Of a DNA stretch of 64,000 nt, positions 1 to 11,184 are shown one piece after another (position 1 is the first letter of the stretch; every line of letters starts with the position of its first letter). The stretch covers positions 167,854,083 to 167,918,082 of the forward strand of contig NC_133390.1 of assembly GCF_047511655.1 (NCBI RefSeq). Direction: 5' to 3'. Source of the stretch: Castor canadensis (Eukaryota > Chordata > Mammalia > Rodentia > Castoridae). Under the pieces are notes generated by a model. It searched no databases. It was not told where the DNA came from and saw only the letters and a program-made list of their open reading frames with translations. Both the position numbers and the translations under genes were made by a program.

Positions 1-1395
1 GACCTGAAAGAAAAGGACCAGAAGCAAGATGAAGCTGGAGAGAGAAAACCAGAGGCAGACTGACAGACAGGACAGGGGAGGGACAAAAGGAGTCAGCACT
101 GTCAGGTGGATGAAGTTCTTCCCTTGTCTCTGATGGACAGATTGAGGCAGGAAAGGGGACAGGCCAGAAGTTCCCTGAACCAGGGCCTAGCTTGAAGGTT
201 TGACTCCTTGCTCTGCTGTTTCCTGGGTGTGCACTGCTGCACTGGTTGCTTTATCTCTGGGAACCTTTGCTTTCTTGTCTGCAAAGTGGGAATGGTACTC
301 GCAAGCTTGAGGATTGACATGAGGGCTAAGTGAAATGGTATGTGGGAAGTGTCTCTTTAGTCTGTTAGTAAACAGCTCCGTTTCTCCCCAGGAGCTTCTG
401 CCTTTCTCAAGGCAAGGGATTTCTTTCCACAGGAAGTTAGAACTCTGTCAGTCATTCTCATGGTCCTTTGCAGCTAATCCAGTTCTCCGCCTCTGTTTTG
501 ATTTCACTGGGCCTGGCTTCCCTCTCCCCAGAAAGTGGAGCATGGTGTGTGTCTGTGCGTGCGTCCGTGCATGTGTGTCTGTGTTGGTGAAGGGGCGTGG
601 TTTTGATCTGTGCATGAGTGTGCATGGGGGGTGAGCATGTCTGGAGGGCCATGGTGCTGAGTAGCTGGGGGCGAGCCTACAGGAGTGAGTGAAGGCAATA
701 TTTTGAGTCTGTAACCCCTCACACGTACAATGCCCTTTAGAGTACACGAAGCAGCATAGTACTTGGTGTCCAGTGCACAGATTTTGGAATCAAATTTCTT
801 GCCATTCCAATCTTGCCTCCATCCTGATGGCCTTAGACAAAGTACTTAACCTGTCAGTGCCTCAGTTTCCTCCTCTGTGACATGAGCAAATATTAACAGA
901 CCCCTCTCCTATTTTAAGGTCATTGGGAGAATTAGATGAGCGCTTAGAATAACACTTGAACCATAGCAGGAGCTAAGTAAGGGTTCACTGCTAGCTACAA
1001 CTGCTCATTATAACTACGAGGTAATTTGCTCTTTGGGGGAGAAATAATAGACGTCTGCTTCCATTGCTTTTGCAACAACCCCATGATGTCAGGTGACATT
1101 GATTCTATGTGACATTGGCATCTGAAGACTATCAGGATCTGGGAAGTTTCTGACCCTAGGCCATAATGTTAGAAAATGGCAGAGCTGGGACTCAAACTGA
1201 GGTCTTATGACTCCAAAGCCATCTGGGAGCAGGAGAGGAGGAATTTGCAGACAATCTTTTCAGAACTCCTGAGATCAGCTCAGGCAGGCAGCTTGGCTGG
1301 TGGGAAACCAGCACAGGGGTAGTGGGAGGTCATGATTTGCATTCCAGCTCCCTGCATATCCTCAGTCTATCTCCTCTACTCCTTTTTCTACCCAG
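1..1395 (+). other. WFDC2 intron sequence upstream of the terminal WAP exon, copy A
   Basis: No coding exon is recognisable here; the longest open frames are low-complexity or shadow frames. A MIR relic lies at about 800-1000 and a second, inverted one at about 1060-1210. The stretch ends in a pyrimidine-rich acceptor just before 1396. The first ~1260 bases are almost identical to 37401-38660. Confidence 0.6.
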
Positions 1396-1542
1396 AAAAG
1401 GCAGGTACCTGCCCCAGTGTGGACTTTCCCCAGCTTGGCATCTGTGAGGACCAGTGTGAGATGGACAGTCAGTGTCCTGGCAAGATGAAGTGCTGCCGCA
1501 ATGGCTGTGGAAAAGTGTCCTGTGTTATACCCAACTTCTGAG
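1396..1542 (+). CDS. WFDC2: WFDC2 (HE4) C-terminal WAP domain exon, copy A (partial gene)
   Basis: Encodes the second whey-acidic-protein four-disulfide core of WFDC2, a small secreted epithelial antiprotease-family protein. A pyrimidine tract and cccag precede base 1396. The exon opens in phase 1 (reading E-K-A-G-T-C), and TGA is at 1539-1541. One base later a GTAGGT donor shows that transcription continues into a non-coding exon. The frame includes [18 protein letters not shown] and ends KVSCVIPNF. It has the family spacing, with all eight cysteines and the KCCRNGCGK centre, and closely resembles rodent WFDC2. The signal-peptide and N-terminal WAP exons must lie before the window. Of the three copies this is the only one with a canonical cysteine set, so it is the best candidate for the working exon. 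Confidence 0.9.
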
Positions 1543-3637
1543 GTAGGTGGGGGTGGAGAAGGGGTGCACTGATGCCCAGGGGTGAAGATTGAAAAGGAGA
1601 GCTATGGCAAACTCACTGGTGCTCTGTCCATTTATTTGCAGCATCTGTCAATGCCATGTACTGTTCTGGGTGCCAGGGATGCTCCATGAATGAACAAATC
1701 AGATAGTGGGGTCAAAGGTCTAGTGGGAGATAAACAAAATAAACTATCAAGCAGATTTTATGTTATCTTACAGGGAGATAACAGAAAGGGGTTAAGAAGG
1801 AGGGAAAGGAGAGAAGGAGCCATGGGCATATCTTGGAGAGTGTTACAGGTAGAGGGAGCAGCAGGTATGAAGGCAGGAACATCCCTGGGCACTTCAGGAA
1901 GAGCTAGATGGCAGGAAACAAGTAAGCAGGAGAGAGTGATAAGAAGAGAGACAGGAGGTAAGTGGGGCTTGGGGCAGATAATTTGGGGCCATATAAGCTA
2001 TTGTTTTGTCTCAGGGTATTGTACCCTTGAGACATTTTCAAATGACCCACAACTGCCATGTGGATAGGCTGCAGAGGGGCAGAGCAGAGGCAGGGATCCT
2101 GTGAGTGGGCAGGTGCGAGATGACCTGGACCAGGATGGAGGCAGGGGAGGGAGATGACATGTGGAACATGTATAAGGTGGGTGGGTCAAAGTTTGCTGAT
2201 GATCCAGGCTGAGAGATAAGGAGATGGTTTTCCCTCTGTTTATCTGGCACTGCAGTAAGTCAGGAGCTGGACGGGAGTAGCTGTGACTTGAGGGAGGGGA
2301 CAGTTGCAGAGGGAAGGGACAGTGGTTGAAAGGTTTGGTGAGAAGATGGGAAGGTAATTAATTGCATGGCTAGTGGGAGGCACAAGAGTTGATTTTACTT
2401 TCACCAAAAGGCTTAGTTTTGTGGGACAAAGTGAGAGAGATGAGTTACCTTCAGTTCAGGTCACCAGATGTGCTAAACACTTACTCTGCAGCGGATCAGT
2501 ACTAATTCAGCTCCATAGTGGCTCTGGTCCTGAAAGGAAAAGATTGTGGATCCTCCCTCGCCCTCATCTAAAATTTTACAAATGAACAATATTAAGTCAT
2601 AAAGGAAGCATAAGAAAGGAAAGGGGAAAAATGAAGCAAATACTTGGTTGAACCATTGGATAAGTCCAGTACTATGGATGTATTAGGTGCTAGGAAAGAA
2701 AGGTGGCCACCACCCCTCCCCAGAATTTGTGGTTCAGTGGCTGAGGCCAATGAATGGCTGACACTCCTAGTGCCTTTAGTCAGCATCCAGTGTTGTGGGA
2801 ACAGAGGAGGGAACATCACCCAGGCAGTTGTCTGGGGAGGTTGGAGCAGGTTCAGCTGGATAAGACTCCGCAGAAGGGTGACCTTAAGCCACACTGAAAA
2901 ATGAGTGAAAAGTAGGTAGTACGGTGGAGTACAGTGAGGAGGCTGTTTCAAAGCAGAGGGGGCAGAAAGAAATCATGGTTGTGATTTGCAACATTGAACA
3001 AGATCTCAAGAGAGGAATCTGAGGGTCATAGATGGAATCCACTAGTGCACAGATAAGAAAACTGAAGCTCGAAGAGGGGGGACGTGTACAAGGTCCCATG
3101 CTTGCTTCTTCAGTGGTGAAGAAGAGGCCATGGTCTCCATAAAACCCAGAGCTCTCCTTTGAGGTCAACCATCTCTTAGCTCCATGAGTGGGAAAGAAGC
3201 CTGGACTCAGAAGCCTGAGCTCAGAGTTCAGCTGTGACACATAAACTAACCTTTTCATGTATCGATCTGTAATTATATAGAATGGGGAAAGTAATATCCA
3301 CTATATCAGCTCATTGCAGCTTACCCTAAGGAATGAAGGTGTGATGGAACTTCCTGGTGGTAGAGAGAGTCCTGGGGAGATAGATAAAGGCTCAGAGAGA
3401 CTACAGTGTCCTACTGGACCACAGTATACCCAGGTGTGTCTCGGGGATGATCTAAAACAAAGATGAGTCTAGAAGCTGAAAAGAAGCTTGAGCAAAGCCA
3501 CAAAAACATGAAGTTTTACCATGTGTGTGAGTGGGATGGGCTGTGGGGAGAAAGTTGGTCCAGATTTAAGCTGTCTGCTCTAGTGTAAGATGGCACGTAT
3601 TGTGGTTGATGATGTTATCCTGATTTTCTTCCTCCAG
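1543..3637 (+). other. WFDC2 terminal intron, copy A
   Basis: Intron between the stop-codon exon and the 3'UTR exon, from GTAGGT at 1543 to cctccag ending at 3637. It holds no further exon that I can recognise. A MIR-like piece lies near 3000-3120. The matching introns in B (38942-41203) and C (58193-60396) are alignable but diverged, and B has about 130 extra bases near 39160-39290. Confidence 0.7.
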
Positions 3638-3800
3638 CTTCAGCCACCACCAGCCTAAGGAGAGGAAAAGGGAAGTTTCTGCCTGGCTGTGCATCTGGTT
3701 CCATCCCTGTGGCCCTCCCCACCCTCTGGCCTCTGCATTCCTTCCTGGGCTGAACACACCTTCTCCCTTTTCCAACCAATAAAGTGACTGCTGTCAGCAC
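3638..3800 (+). other. WFDC2: WFDC2 3'UTR terminal exon with poly(A) signal, copy A
   Basis: Begins after a cttcctccag acceptor and contains the known WFDC2 3'UTR pattern: CAGCCACCACCAGCCT, then AGTTTCTGCCTGGC, then GGGCTGA followed by TTCTCCC. It ends with a consensus AATAAA at 3778-3783. Cleavage is expected about 15-20 bases later. The same exon recurs in B and C with only a few changes. Confidence 0.85.
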
Positions 3801-5041
3801 TGGTGGAGCCATAGCACCTGCATTTATCACTCTGCCCAGTTTTCCCTGACATGGAGGGTGGGCAAGTGAGTGGGAAACCCGGTCATCCAGGCAACAAGTC
3901 CAGGACGGGATTAACTCTGAAACAATGAACAGTAATTCAGGCCCATCTCCTGTGTGTGAGCACTTTCCCAGTGAAGCTTGTGCCAATCCTGTGAGGTTGG
4001 TCATTACTGTCCAAGGGTAATGGATGCAAAAACAGCCTCAGAGAGGTGATGGAATGCCTCAGAGTCACTCACACACACTGCTGGGGCTCCTGGTAACAGA
4101 AGCAAGTACCTTGTGTCAGACACAGTGCTGGGAGATTTGTTCACGGTAGTTAACAATGGTCCCAAGTGATAGCCTGGGACTTAGCTACAGCCACACAGAA
4201 TCTCGGGCTGCTTCTGCCTCTCCTTTTCAACTTTTTTCTGAGACTTCATCATATAGACTGGATTCTTGCATATAGAAGCCCTGGTTTTCCCACACATCTC
4301 TTCCAAGTTCTCAGGTTGCTGGTCCTTAGACAGCATTTTGAGCAGCCTAGGTCCAATCTAGTGTTCAGAGTTGGTCCGAGGTTCATGTGTGGTGTTGCTA
4401 AATGTTTTCGTGCAGTGCTTGGTAGAATGAGTTGTAGTTATGATGCTTGGACAGTGGGAATCAGATGGCTTGGGCTGGAAGAGAGGACCATGGGTGAGAG
4501 TGGAAAGTAAGGTGAGTGCCCAAATGAACTCTCTAGCTTTAATTCTGCCCTTCATCCTGGAGCACAGAGACAGAGGGAGTCTGGGAAGATTATGGGAAGG
4601 TCATGGCAAGGGGGGAGATCAAGGGTATTTCTTTGTTATTCCCACTGTACTTTTTAAGGAATCTTCTTGCCAACTTTGGGCCTCATTTATACTCCTGAAG
4701 TCAATGAACAGACAATCCCCATGTTTTCCTCCTCTCCCATCAGGTAGTAATCATTGGTATTGCTTAAAGCAAACCAATGTCTAGAACCAGGGCTCCTCAG
4801 TCCTCTCCCCATGTAACAGGAATTTGTGGCATAGCCTTGGTAGATACAGGCTTTCACGTCACTGAGTTGTATTGAAAGTGGTCTTTATCTTCAGTTTCTC
4901 TCTCAATTCCTCTCCTCTTCCCCGGTTTCTGTTGTTCCCTTATCTCCTGTCATAAGAATCCAGAAATCCTTTCCTTGTCCAGTGCAAGCCCTCTAATACC
5001 ATACCCCATGTTTACAATTCACCTCCCCCTCCTTCAAAACC
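3801..5041. other. Convergent intergenic spacer, copy A
   Basis: Lies between the 3' end of the WFDC2 copy (+) and the presumed 3' end of the SPINT3-like gene (-). No exon or clear young repeat was recognised. Bases 3800-4090 stay almost identical in all three units, well past the poly(A) site; the rest is moderately diverged. Confidence 0.5.
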
Positions 5042-5047
5042 TTTATT
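5042..5047 (-). promoter_or_regulatory. Candidate poly(A) signal of SPINT3-like gene, copy A
   Basis: Reads AATAAA on the minus strand, about 258 bases downstream of the stop codon. The aligned sites in B (~42602) and C (~61799) read GATAAA, a weaker variant. Confidence 0.45.
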
Positions 5048-5304
5048 TTCCAATGGGCAGAGCAGAGATTTATACTAAGATGTGAATGGTTCTTCTGAAT
5101 TTTCCCAGTGTATTTGTATACATATGTGTGTTTTACAAAGAAAGTCTGGAGATTTTAAATCCAATGCCAACGTTTATGGAATTTTGGCATACAGATGAAA
5201 TGATTTTAGGAACACAACAGATAGAATATATTGGGGTGAAGGAATGCATCTTCTATTCACAAAACAATCTTGAATCCATGGAAAGCTGTGCTCTGGTCAG
5301 GAAA

Positions 5305-5486
5305 TCAGGTGACTTTGCAGGTGACCTCACATATTTCTTTTTTCAAAAAGTTGTTGTCATTGCCTTTGCAGCCTCTATAGATAAATAACTCACATCTCTG
5401 AGTTTGGATGTTGTAATACCATCGTGGAAGGGCAATAACTGGACAATTACCCCTTTTCATAGGAAGATTGCAGGGATATGGGACAT
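5305..5486 (-). CDS. SPINT3: Kunitz exon of SPINT3-like copy A
   Basis: Opens after ctccttacag and reads D-V-P-Y-P-C in the phase set by exon 1. It ends EVTCKVT-stop, with TGA at 5307-5305. The first cysteine pair has the normal eight-residue spacing. The loop after the second cysteine reads PVIALPRWYYN, one codon longer than RAGFPNWYYN (copy B) and RASLPQWYYN (copy C). Confidence 0.9.
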
Positions 5487-8351
5487 CTGTAAGGAGAGAA
5501 AGTAGTTGAGTGAAGCCAAACCATGCCCTTGTCAGCCACCCCCATTGCCTGTTTTTCTCTTTTTGTGTGTGTGTCTGGTGGGGAGGAGGTTCGTAGTACT
5601 GGGCTTTGAACTCAGGGCTTCAAGTTGCTAGGCGGGTGTTCTACCTCTTGAGCCACACTTCCAGCTCTGGCCTGGGAGGTTTTACTGGTCCTGGGTTACA
5701 ATGTTGAAACTGCCCACAGCAGCTGTCCTCTCTCCACCCAACTGTAGCCTTACCCATCTTCACTGAAGTTGAAGTTTTAATATAAGTAGCATGATGTACT
5801 GTAAATTCCATACTTGGGAACCCAGCCCAAGTGGATTCAAATCCTAGCTCTGCCACTTACTACTGCATGATGTGTAAGCAGAACTTCTCCAAGCCTCCAT
5901 TTCTTCATTTGTCATATCTAAGAGTTGAAATCCATCCTCCAGTGCCTGTTAGATCTGATTTTCGACAATAAGATCTCTTGGACTCATAGTCAATTCTAGA
6001 ATGGATAACATACAGGAGAAGGACAGACTTTGAATCTGAGAAAAGGGGTTCAATTGGACTGCATACTTCTCTAGTTGCACAGATGATCTATATTTGTGTC
6101 ATTTAACTTCCTTCACTGTAAACTTGGGTGTCTAATATCTACATTTGGAGCTTTTTGGGAGCTTATAGATAACCAGGGAAAAGCACTGACAAATAGAAAA
6201 TAAATTGATCAATGGTAGCTGCTCCTAACCACTCCTTCCCATCATAACCAAGAAGACTTTTGGTAACAGGGACATAAGCACACTCATATCTGTAGCCCTA
6301 GTGCCCAACACAAGCCTGCTCTCAGTTCTCAGCAAATATTTGTTACTAGAAAGCCACAGTAACCATGAGCTCCTCTAAGCACTATGACCAGTTTCTTTTT
6401 ATTCTTTCATTTTGTTGTCATGAGGTGAATGATTTTATCCTTGAAATTACTCTTCACAGTAGCTACCATATCTTCCAACATTACCTGGAGAAACTAGGGT
6501 CAAGGAGATGAAGTGTCTTGCCTAACGTTTTCCTAAGAAACAGAGGGACCCAGAAGCAAACCCAGCAGAGTCCGGCTGCAAAGGTTTGCAGGCTCTCTAC
6601 CCCCTCCATTGATGTGAAATGACAGGATGGATGGATGGATGAACAATCATTTCTACAGTGCAATTTCAGGCAGTATCCTAAGCAGAGGAAAGTTTTGGTT
6701 CAAGCTCTGTCTTATCCTTCTACGTGTAGGACTGACTCTAATGGTGAAGGATAACGGGAAAGAGGCAAAATAGCTTGTCCAGGCAAGGTGGGAGGTGGAG
6801 TGGGGCAGCTTGGAATGTTCCTGAGATATCCTGGTCACAGCAGTATCACCCCCTTGACCCTAAAGGTGACTTTGAATGGGCTATAATTTCACTTCCTTTT
6901 TAATTTTCTTGGTCCTGCCTCTTTGTTATTCCAGTTATTAACCAAAGGAAAAAAAACACTGACTTTTTTTTTCTTATATAATGGGGATGATGATTGTGAC
7001 TGTGTGTGTATGCTAAGTGTGACAGAGGTTGACCTGAGCATTTTACAAGACTCTACTGACAGCTAAGTTATACTGAGAGCTTCTGTGTATTGGATTTGAT
7101 CAATAAAGAAGAAAAATCAGTAGCCTTATTTATAGAAGAAGAAACTGATGGTCAGAGAGACTAACTAGTGTTCCTGGGGTGCACAGTTTGGCAGTGGTTG
7201 AACCAGAACCTGGCCCCATGTATGTCTGACTCAGGGTGAGTCTGTCCTGTTCACGTCCACATTCCTCTTCCATACAACAGAGCTTCTGAGAATTGATTGT
7301 ACATCAGGACCATCTGCAAGTCTTGCTAGAACCCAGACTGCATGAGAAGCAGCCCCAGAATTTCTGGTTAAGACACAGTGAGAATAGAAACTCCTCAGTT
7401 GATGTATCGCTGGGCTCAGGGACAACTTTGAGACACTGCCTACAGAACTATCCCGACATTTAGGATTCCATTTACACACAAGAATCTGTCATCTACAGCT
7501 CCACGGATGCCGACAGCCATGAGCGCAAGGATGTGCACGAGCATTTAACACTGCTAATGTCTGCAAGGTAAGATTTGACACATTTTTACTTTCTCCCTTC
7601 TGCTTCTGCGTATTTACATTACATTTCAGTGCTGGGGAAAAATCCCAGGGCTTCTGCATGCTAGGGAGTGCTCTAGTACTGACCCACACCCCCAGCCCTA
7701 GGTATTTTTAAAAGGGAATCCTATTGGCTGCTCAAAAATCTTGAAACCATCTGCCGACCGTCCCTGTCTCCAGCAGATTTTCCTGGATATTTGACATTTC
7801 ATCTCCCTGCTTCCACTTGCAGATTTTAAGCTGCAAACAAAGGGAGTGGTCCAGGAAGGAGCCTTTCCTGTAATGAAGTCTGGTTTTGCTCTCTCACCCT
7901 CACCCTCAAATGTGGTTTCACCACCCCCTGTTTTAATCTCACCTTGCCCTCCACGAGCCCAGATTTTGAAGCCCCTTCCAAGTGGTCCCTGTTCTATTTC
8001 CTGTGGTGCTTTTGCCATCGATTATGCTGGGATGCATTTTGCAGCACGGTCTGTCTCCCTCTTGCTAGAATATGAATTCCACAAAGGCAGGGGCTTTGGC
8101 TCATGGCTGTAGCACCAGCTCCTGGACAGGGCGTGGCACATAGCACTCACCCAGCTTATATTTATGAAGTGAATGAATCAACTCCTTACCCCATGAGATG
8201 AGAAATGGACCCTGTACTCTTGGGTCTCTGCTCTACTCCCAGTTCATGCTCTGAGATCCCACACTGCATACCAACCTCCTGCTCCTTGACATGGAAGCAC
8301 TTGATAGCTGGTGAGAATCAGGAGAAAGGAGAAAGCGGCCTGGAGCTGCAT
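5305..8351 (-). CDS. SPINT3: SPINT3-like secreted single-Kunitz protein, copy A (two exons)
   Basis: Coding joins 8351-8276 and 5486-5305, giving 85 residues against 89 for human SPINT3. Exon 1 gives a signal peptide starting MQLQAAFSFLLILT, very like the SPINT3 leader. Exon 2 gives one Kunitz domain followed by TGA. The donor is GAG|GTTGGT and the acceptor cttacag, joining in phase 1. The gene sits between WFDC2 and WFDC6 on minus, as SPINT3 does in the reference order. All six Kunitz cysteines are present, but two features are odd. The C2-C3 gap is 16 residues instead of the usual 15, with proline at P1. The usual YGGC is YRGC, so the conserved glycine before the GC pair is arginine. Inhibitory activity is therefore doubtful. 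SPINT family members are typically epididymal or testicular secreted proteins. Confidence 0.85.
5555..5685 (-). repeat. ID-type (tRNA-derived) SINE in SPINT3-like intron
   Basis: Minus-strand tRNA-like SINE, recognised from 'gggctttgaactcagggct' followed by 'ttgagccac' and an upstream TG-rich tail. The same insertion is present in B (~43118-43230) and C (~62288-62405), so it predates the duplications. Confidence 0.65.
5690..8275 (-). other. Remainder of SPINT3-like intron, copy A
   Basis: No further exon was recognised. MIR-like relics lie near 5820-5910 and 7110-7225, and a short ID-SINE relic near 7640-7700. A 130-base stretch at 7470-7600 is unusually similar to 45070-45200. An L2-like relic lies at about 8050-8180. 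Confidence 0.5.
8276..8351 (-). CDS. SPINT3: Signal-peptide exon of SPINT3-like copy A
   Basis: ATG at 8351-8349, then 25 codons plus one base to a GTTGGT donor. The hydrophobic core AAFSFLLILT is followed by a polar stretch CQGAG suited to signal cleavage. Confidence 0.85.
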
Positions 8352-8385
8352 GGTGTCATCTAGCAGTGACCCAGCCTGGGGTTGT

Positions 8386-8393
8386 CTTTTTAG
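8386..8393 (-). promoter_or_regulatory. TATA-like element upstream of SPINT3-like copy A
   Basis: Reads CTAAAAAG on minus, 35-42 bases before the ATG. The same word sits at the same distance in copy B (45981-45988). It is close to the ATG for a TATA box, so the 5'UTR would be very short. Confidence 0.3.
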
Positions 8394-8711
8394 AGACAAA
8401 GGGGACTGAGAGGCAGGGTGGCCCCACATCATTTTCATTCACCCTTCACTGCTCTTATTGCTGGGGTTGGCTGCCTCTGGAACAGAGTGTCCAGTCAAAG
8501 AACACTTCCTTATTTCTCCTCCTGGACTTATCTGATTTGGCCATCCACGGCGATTGGCCACCACTTCAGGGTAGAAGCCCCTTCAAGAATAATAAGACAA
8601 CAGTGGTTACCATTCGTTGACCCCTTGCCTTTTCAGGTACTATGCAAAATACTCCTCACATATTGTCCCTTGAGCCTACACAAGAACCCCTCAAAACATA
8701 GAACCCCCATG

Positions 8712-9078
8712 CTATGGTTTAGATATGGATTGACTGTGTAATCCAAGGGTTCTTGTGGTAGAAGATTGGTCTCCATGGTGGCAATGTTGAGAGGTGGGGG
8801 AACCTTTACCAGTTGGGGTCCAGTGCAAGGTAATTAGGACATTGCAGTGCTGCCCTAGGAAAAGACTAAGGTAGCTCTCATGAGACCTTGGTAGTTCCCT
8901 CCACAGTGAGTTGTCACAAGAAGATCAGGTCTCACCCCTGAGTTGCTTTGGTGTCCTTTCCCACAATGAGAGCTCTCCCTCTCACATGCTCTGTGCCATG
9001 ATGCCACCTGCTTCTAGATGTCAAAGTGTTGTTGCCACGTCTTTGATTTTCAGATCCCAAAACTAAATAAACCTCTTT
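8712..9078 (+). repeat. MaLR-like (ERVL) solo LTR relic, copy A
   Basis: Begins 'gctatggtttagatatgga', contains 'ttgagaggtggggga', and ends in 'ctaaataaacctctttt', the usual pattern of old mammalian MaLR LTRs. No internal retroviral genes are present. A poly-T-flanked SINE relic (~9068-9180) follows. The B counterpart is ~46304-46715. Confidence 0.55.
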
Positions 9079-9180
9079 TTTTTTTTTTTTTTTGGTGAGA
9101 GCGGTGTTTGTCTCAGGGATTTTCTCTTGGAAAGCAAAAAATGCTTTCCTGCTTGACCCACACCTCCCGCCACTCTAAAC
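9068..9180 (-). repeat. Degraded ID-type SINE with long poly-T
   Basis: A run of T (minus-strand A tail) is followed by 'ggtgagagcggtgtttgtct' and 'cctgcttgacccacacctccc', a decayed tRNA-like SINE. The counterpart in B is at ~46715-46800. Confidence 0.5.
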
Positions 9181-9750
9181 CTCCTTTAAAAATGCATGCA
9201 GCCTCATGCAGTTTGTCACAGCAACAGAAAATGGGCTAACACACCCCATTGTGTAGACAAGGAGGGGTTAAACTACCTTGACCACAGTCTCAGATGCAGA
9301 ACATTTCAGAGTCAAGACTGAGACCTCTCTGTACCACTCCAATGTCACTGAGTTGCTCATTCATTCAACAAACATTTATCAAGTATCCACAGTGCACTAG
9401 GCAGTGTCAGGTGCTGCCTTCACCATATCTGGGTGCTCCCAGGGAATTATGGGGACAAGCATACACTTGGTCTGGAGGTCAGAAACTGTCACCTACTTGG
9501 AAAAGGAGCTGATATATTTAAACAAAAGTGTCAAAAACTCAGTGCAGAAGGAGGTCCAGCTTTGTGGGGTTGAGGGCCATTGTGTCTAGAGATTCACCCT
9601 GTCCCCAGAGCCCAGCATATTTCCTACTGGACTCCTTTCCAAGATCCAAAGTTTTTGGGAGACAAACCTGTTACGCTTTACTGGGATTTAGTGAGCTTCA
9701 CATTTGAAGTCCAAAGCTGTGTTTGAGTTTAGCTATTCTTTAAAAAGTAG
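9181..9750. other. Intergenic spacer without recognised gene
   Basis: Contains a MIR/L2-like stretch around 9240-9400. No exon was found. It is alignable to ~46800-47390 in unit B. Confidence 0.4.
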
Positions 9751-10650
9751 CCATTCTTTTATTATATTTCATTATTATTTAATTTTTAATACACAAAACT
9801 TGTGCATATTTATGGCATACTTTGTGGAGAGTATACACTGTGGACTGACTAAATCAAGCTGTGTAGCATATGCATTACCTCACTTACCAATTTGTGTGTG
9901 TGTCTGTGTCTGTGTTTGTGTGTGGTTTGTGTGTGTGGATGTGAGTGTGGGTATGTGGGTATGTGTGTCTGTCTGTCTGTGTGTGTGGGGGTGTGGGGGT
10001 GTGTGTGTTGAGAACACTTAAAACCCACTCTCCTAGCAGTTCTCAAGTACACGATACACTGTCATTAACTAGTCACCATGTCCTATACAGATTGCCACAA
10101 CCTGCGTCTCTGGTCTGAAATTTTGTAACCTTTGACCAGCATCTCTCTAACCCCTCCACTCCCTTACCCCCTGGTACCCGCCTTTCCCTTCTCAGCTTCT
10201 CTGAGTTCAACTTGTTTAGATTCCTTCCACAAGGGAGGTCATGAGCTATTGTCTTTCTGTGTCTGGCTTCTCTCCCTTAATGTTCTGCAGTCTCATCTCC
10301 ATTGTCCCAAATGGCAGAATTTCCTTCTTTTTTTCTGGTCAACATCAACATCAATCTACATTTATTATTCTCGCTACACTGCTTTAGAACACTCTCATCT
10401 TGGAAGTTTGCTTTTTGGAGATCTTTGGTTACTGGTTCTTGGATGTGTGACACAATGTGGCCTCTTACTTTCCAAGTAATTTTAGTTCATCAGTTCAGGT
10501 GTTTAATTCCATCAAGGTGGGGAGAGCATGGGGGAGCAGAGAAGCTCATATCATGGTGGGCAGAGAGAATGCTTTCTGTCTCCCTTTCTCAAGACTGAAT
10601 AGTATTCCATTGAGTTTGTGTATCACATTTTCTTTACCTATTCAACTTTG
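9751..10650 (-). repeat. Old antisense L1 fragment with TG microsatellite
   Basis: The + strand reads the reverse of L1 ORF2 3' sequence: 'gtctttctgtgtctggcttc', 'caaatggcagaatttccttc' and 'tgaatagtattccattga'. It includes an imperfect TG run at ~9893-10010. The B copy (~47370-48190) has a shorter TG run. Confidence 0.65.
9893..10010. repeat. Imperfect (TG)n microsatellite
   Basis: Interrupted TG/GGTG/CTGT repeats. The aligned tract in B (47521-47628) differs in length and phase. Confidence 0.8.
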
Positions 10651-10779
10651 ATTAATTTAGATTGACTCAAGCCTAAGTGCTCTTAACTTTGGGCAAGTCA
10701 TTTACCTCTTTGGGCTTCATTTTTCTCATCTATGTATTGGAATTAATTATGCTGCTTTAGCATATGTAATAGTCTTTTT

Positions 10780-11160
10780 ATTCTTGGTGTGAAGGTTTTT
10801 ATTTATTTTTATTTTGAACAGCACATAATAGTTATATAGCATAAGTATTTTAGTAATAAAATTTTTGATATTTACATATGTGCTTACAATATATCTTAGA
10901 TTCACCCCTCCACTTTTCTCCCTCGCCCCCTCCCTCCTTCTTAGAACAATTTCAAAAGCTTTCATGTTTCTATTTTCATATATGAATACAAAATACATCC
11001 ACTGTATTCTCCCTCATTCACCCTTTCCTTATGCCTTCCCCGACCCACTTTTACAAACCCCAGAAAAGACCTGTTTTACCTTCCTGTCTTTCATTTTTTA
11101 AAAGTGATAGTCCAAGGGGGTTTCACTTTGGCATTTCAGACATGAATATGTCATCTTTAA
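10780..11160 (-). repeat. Antisense L1-type 3' end relic
   Basis: AT-rich block with 'cccctccctcc' and 'aatacaaaatacatccact', resembling a rodent L1 3' region read in reverse. The family is not assigned. Its counterpart in B is ~48310-48660. Confidence 0.4.
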
Positions 11161-11184
11161 TCAGCTCGCCCTTCCCATTAACAC

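Noticed and set aside
448-747. 99-residue frame on minus, repeated at 37848-38147
   Set aside because: Its conservation reflects the near-identical duplicated intron. The protein is histidine/threonine low complexity from TG-rich DNA read in reverse.
8712-9078. Possible endogenous retrovirus with genes
   Set aside because: Only an LTR-like relic is visible; no gag, pol or env sequence flanks it.
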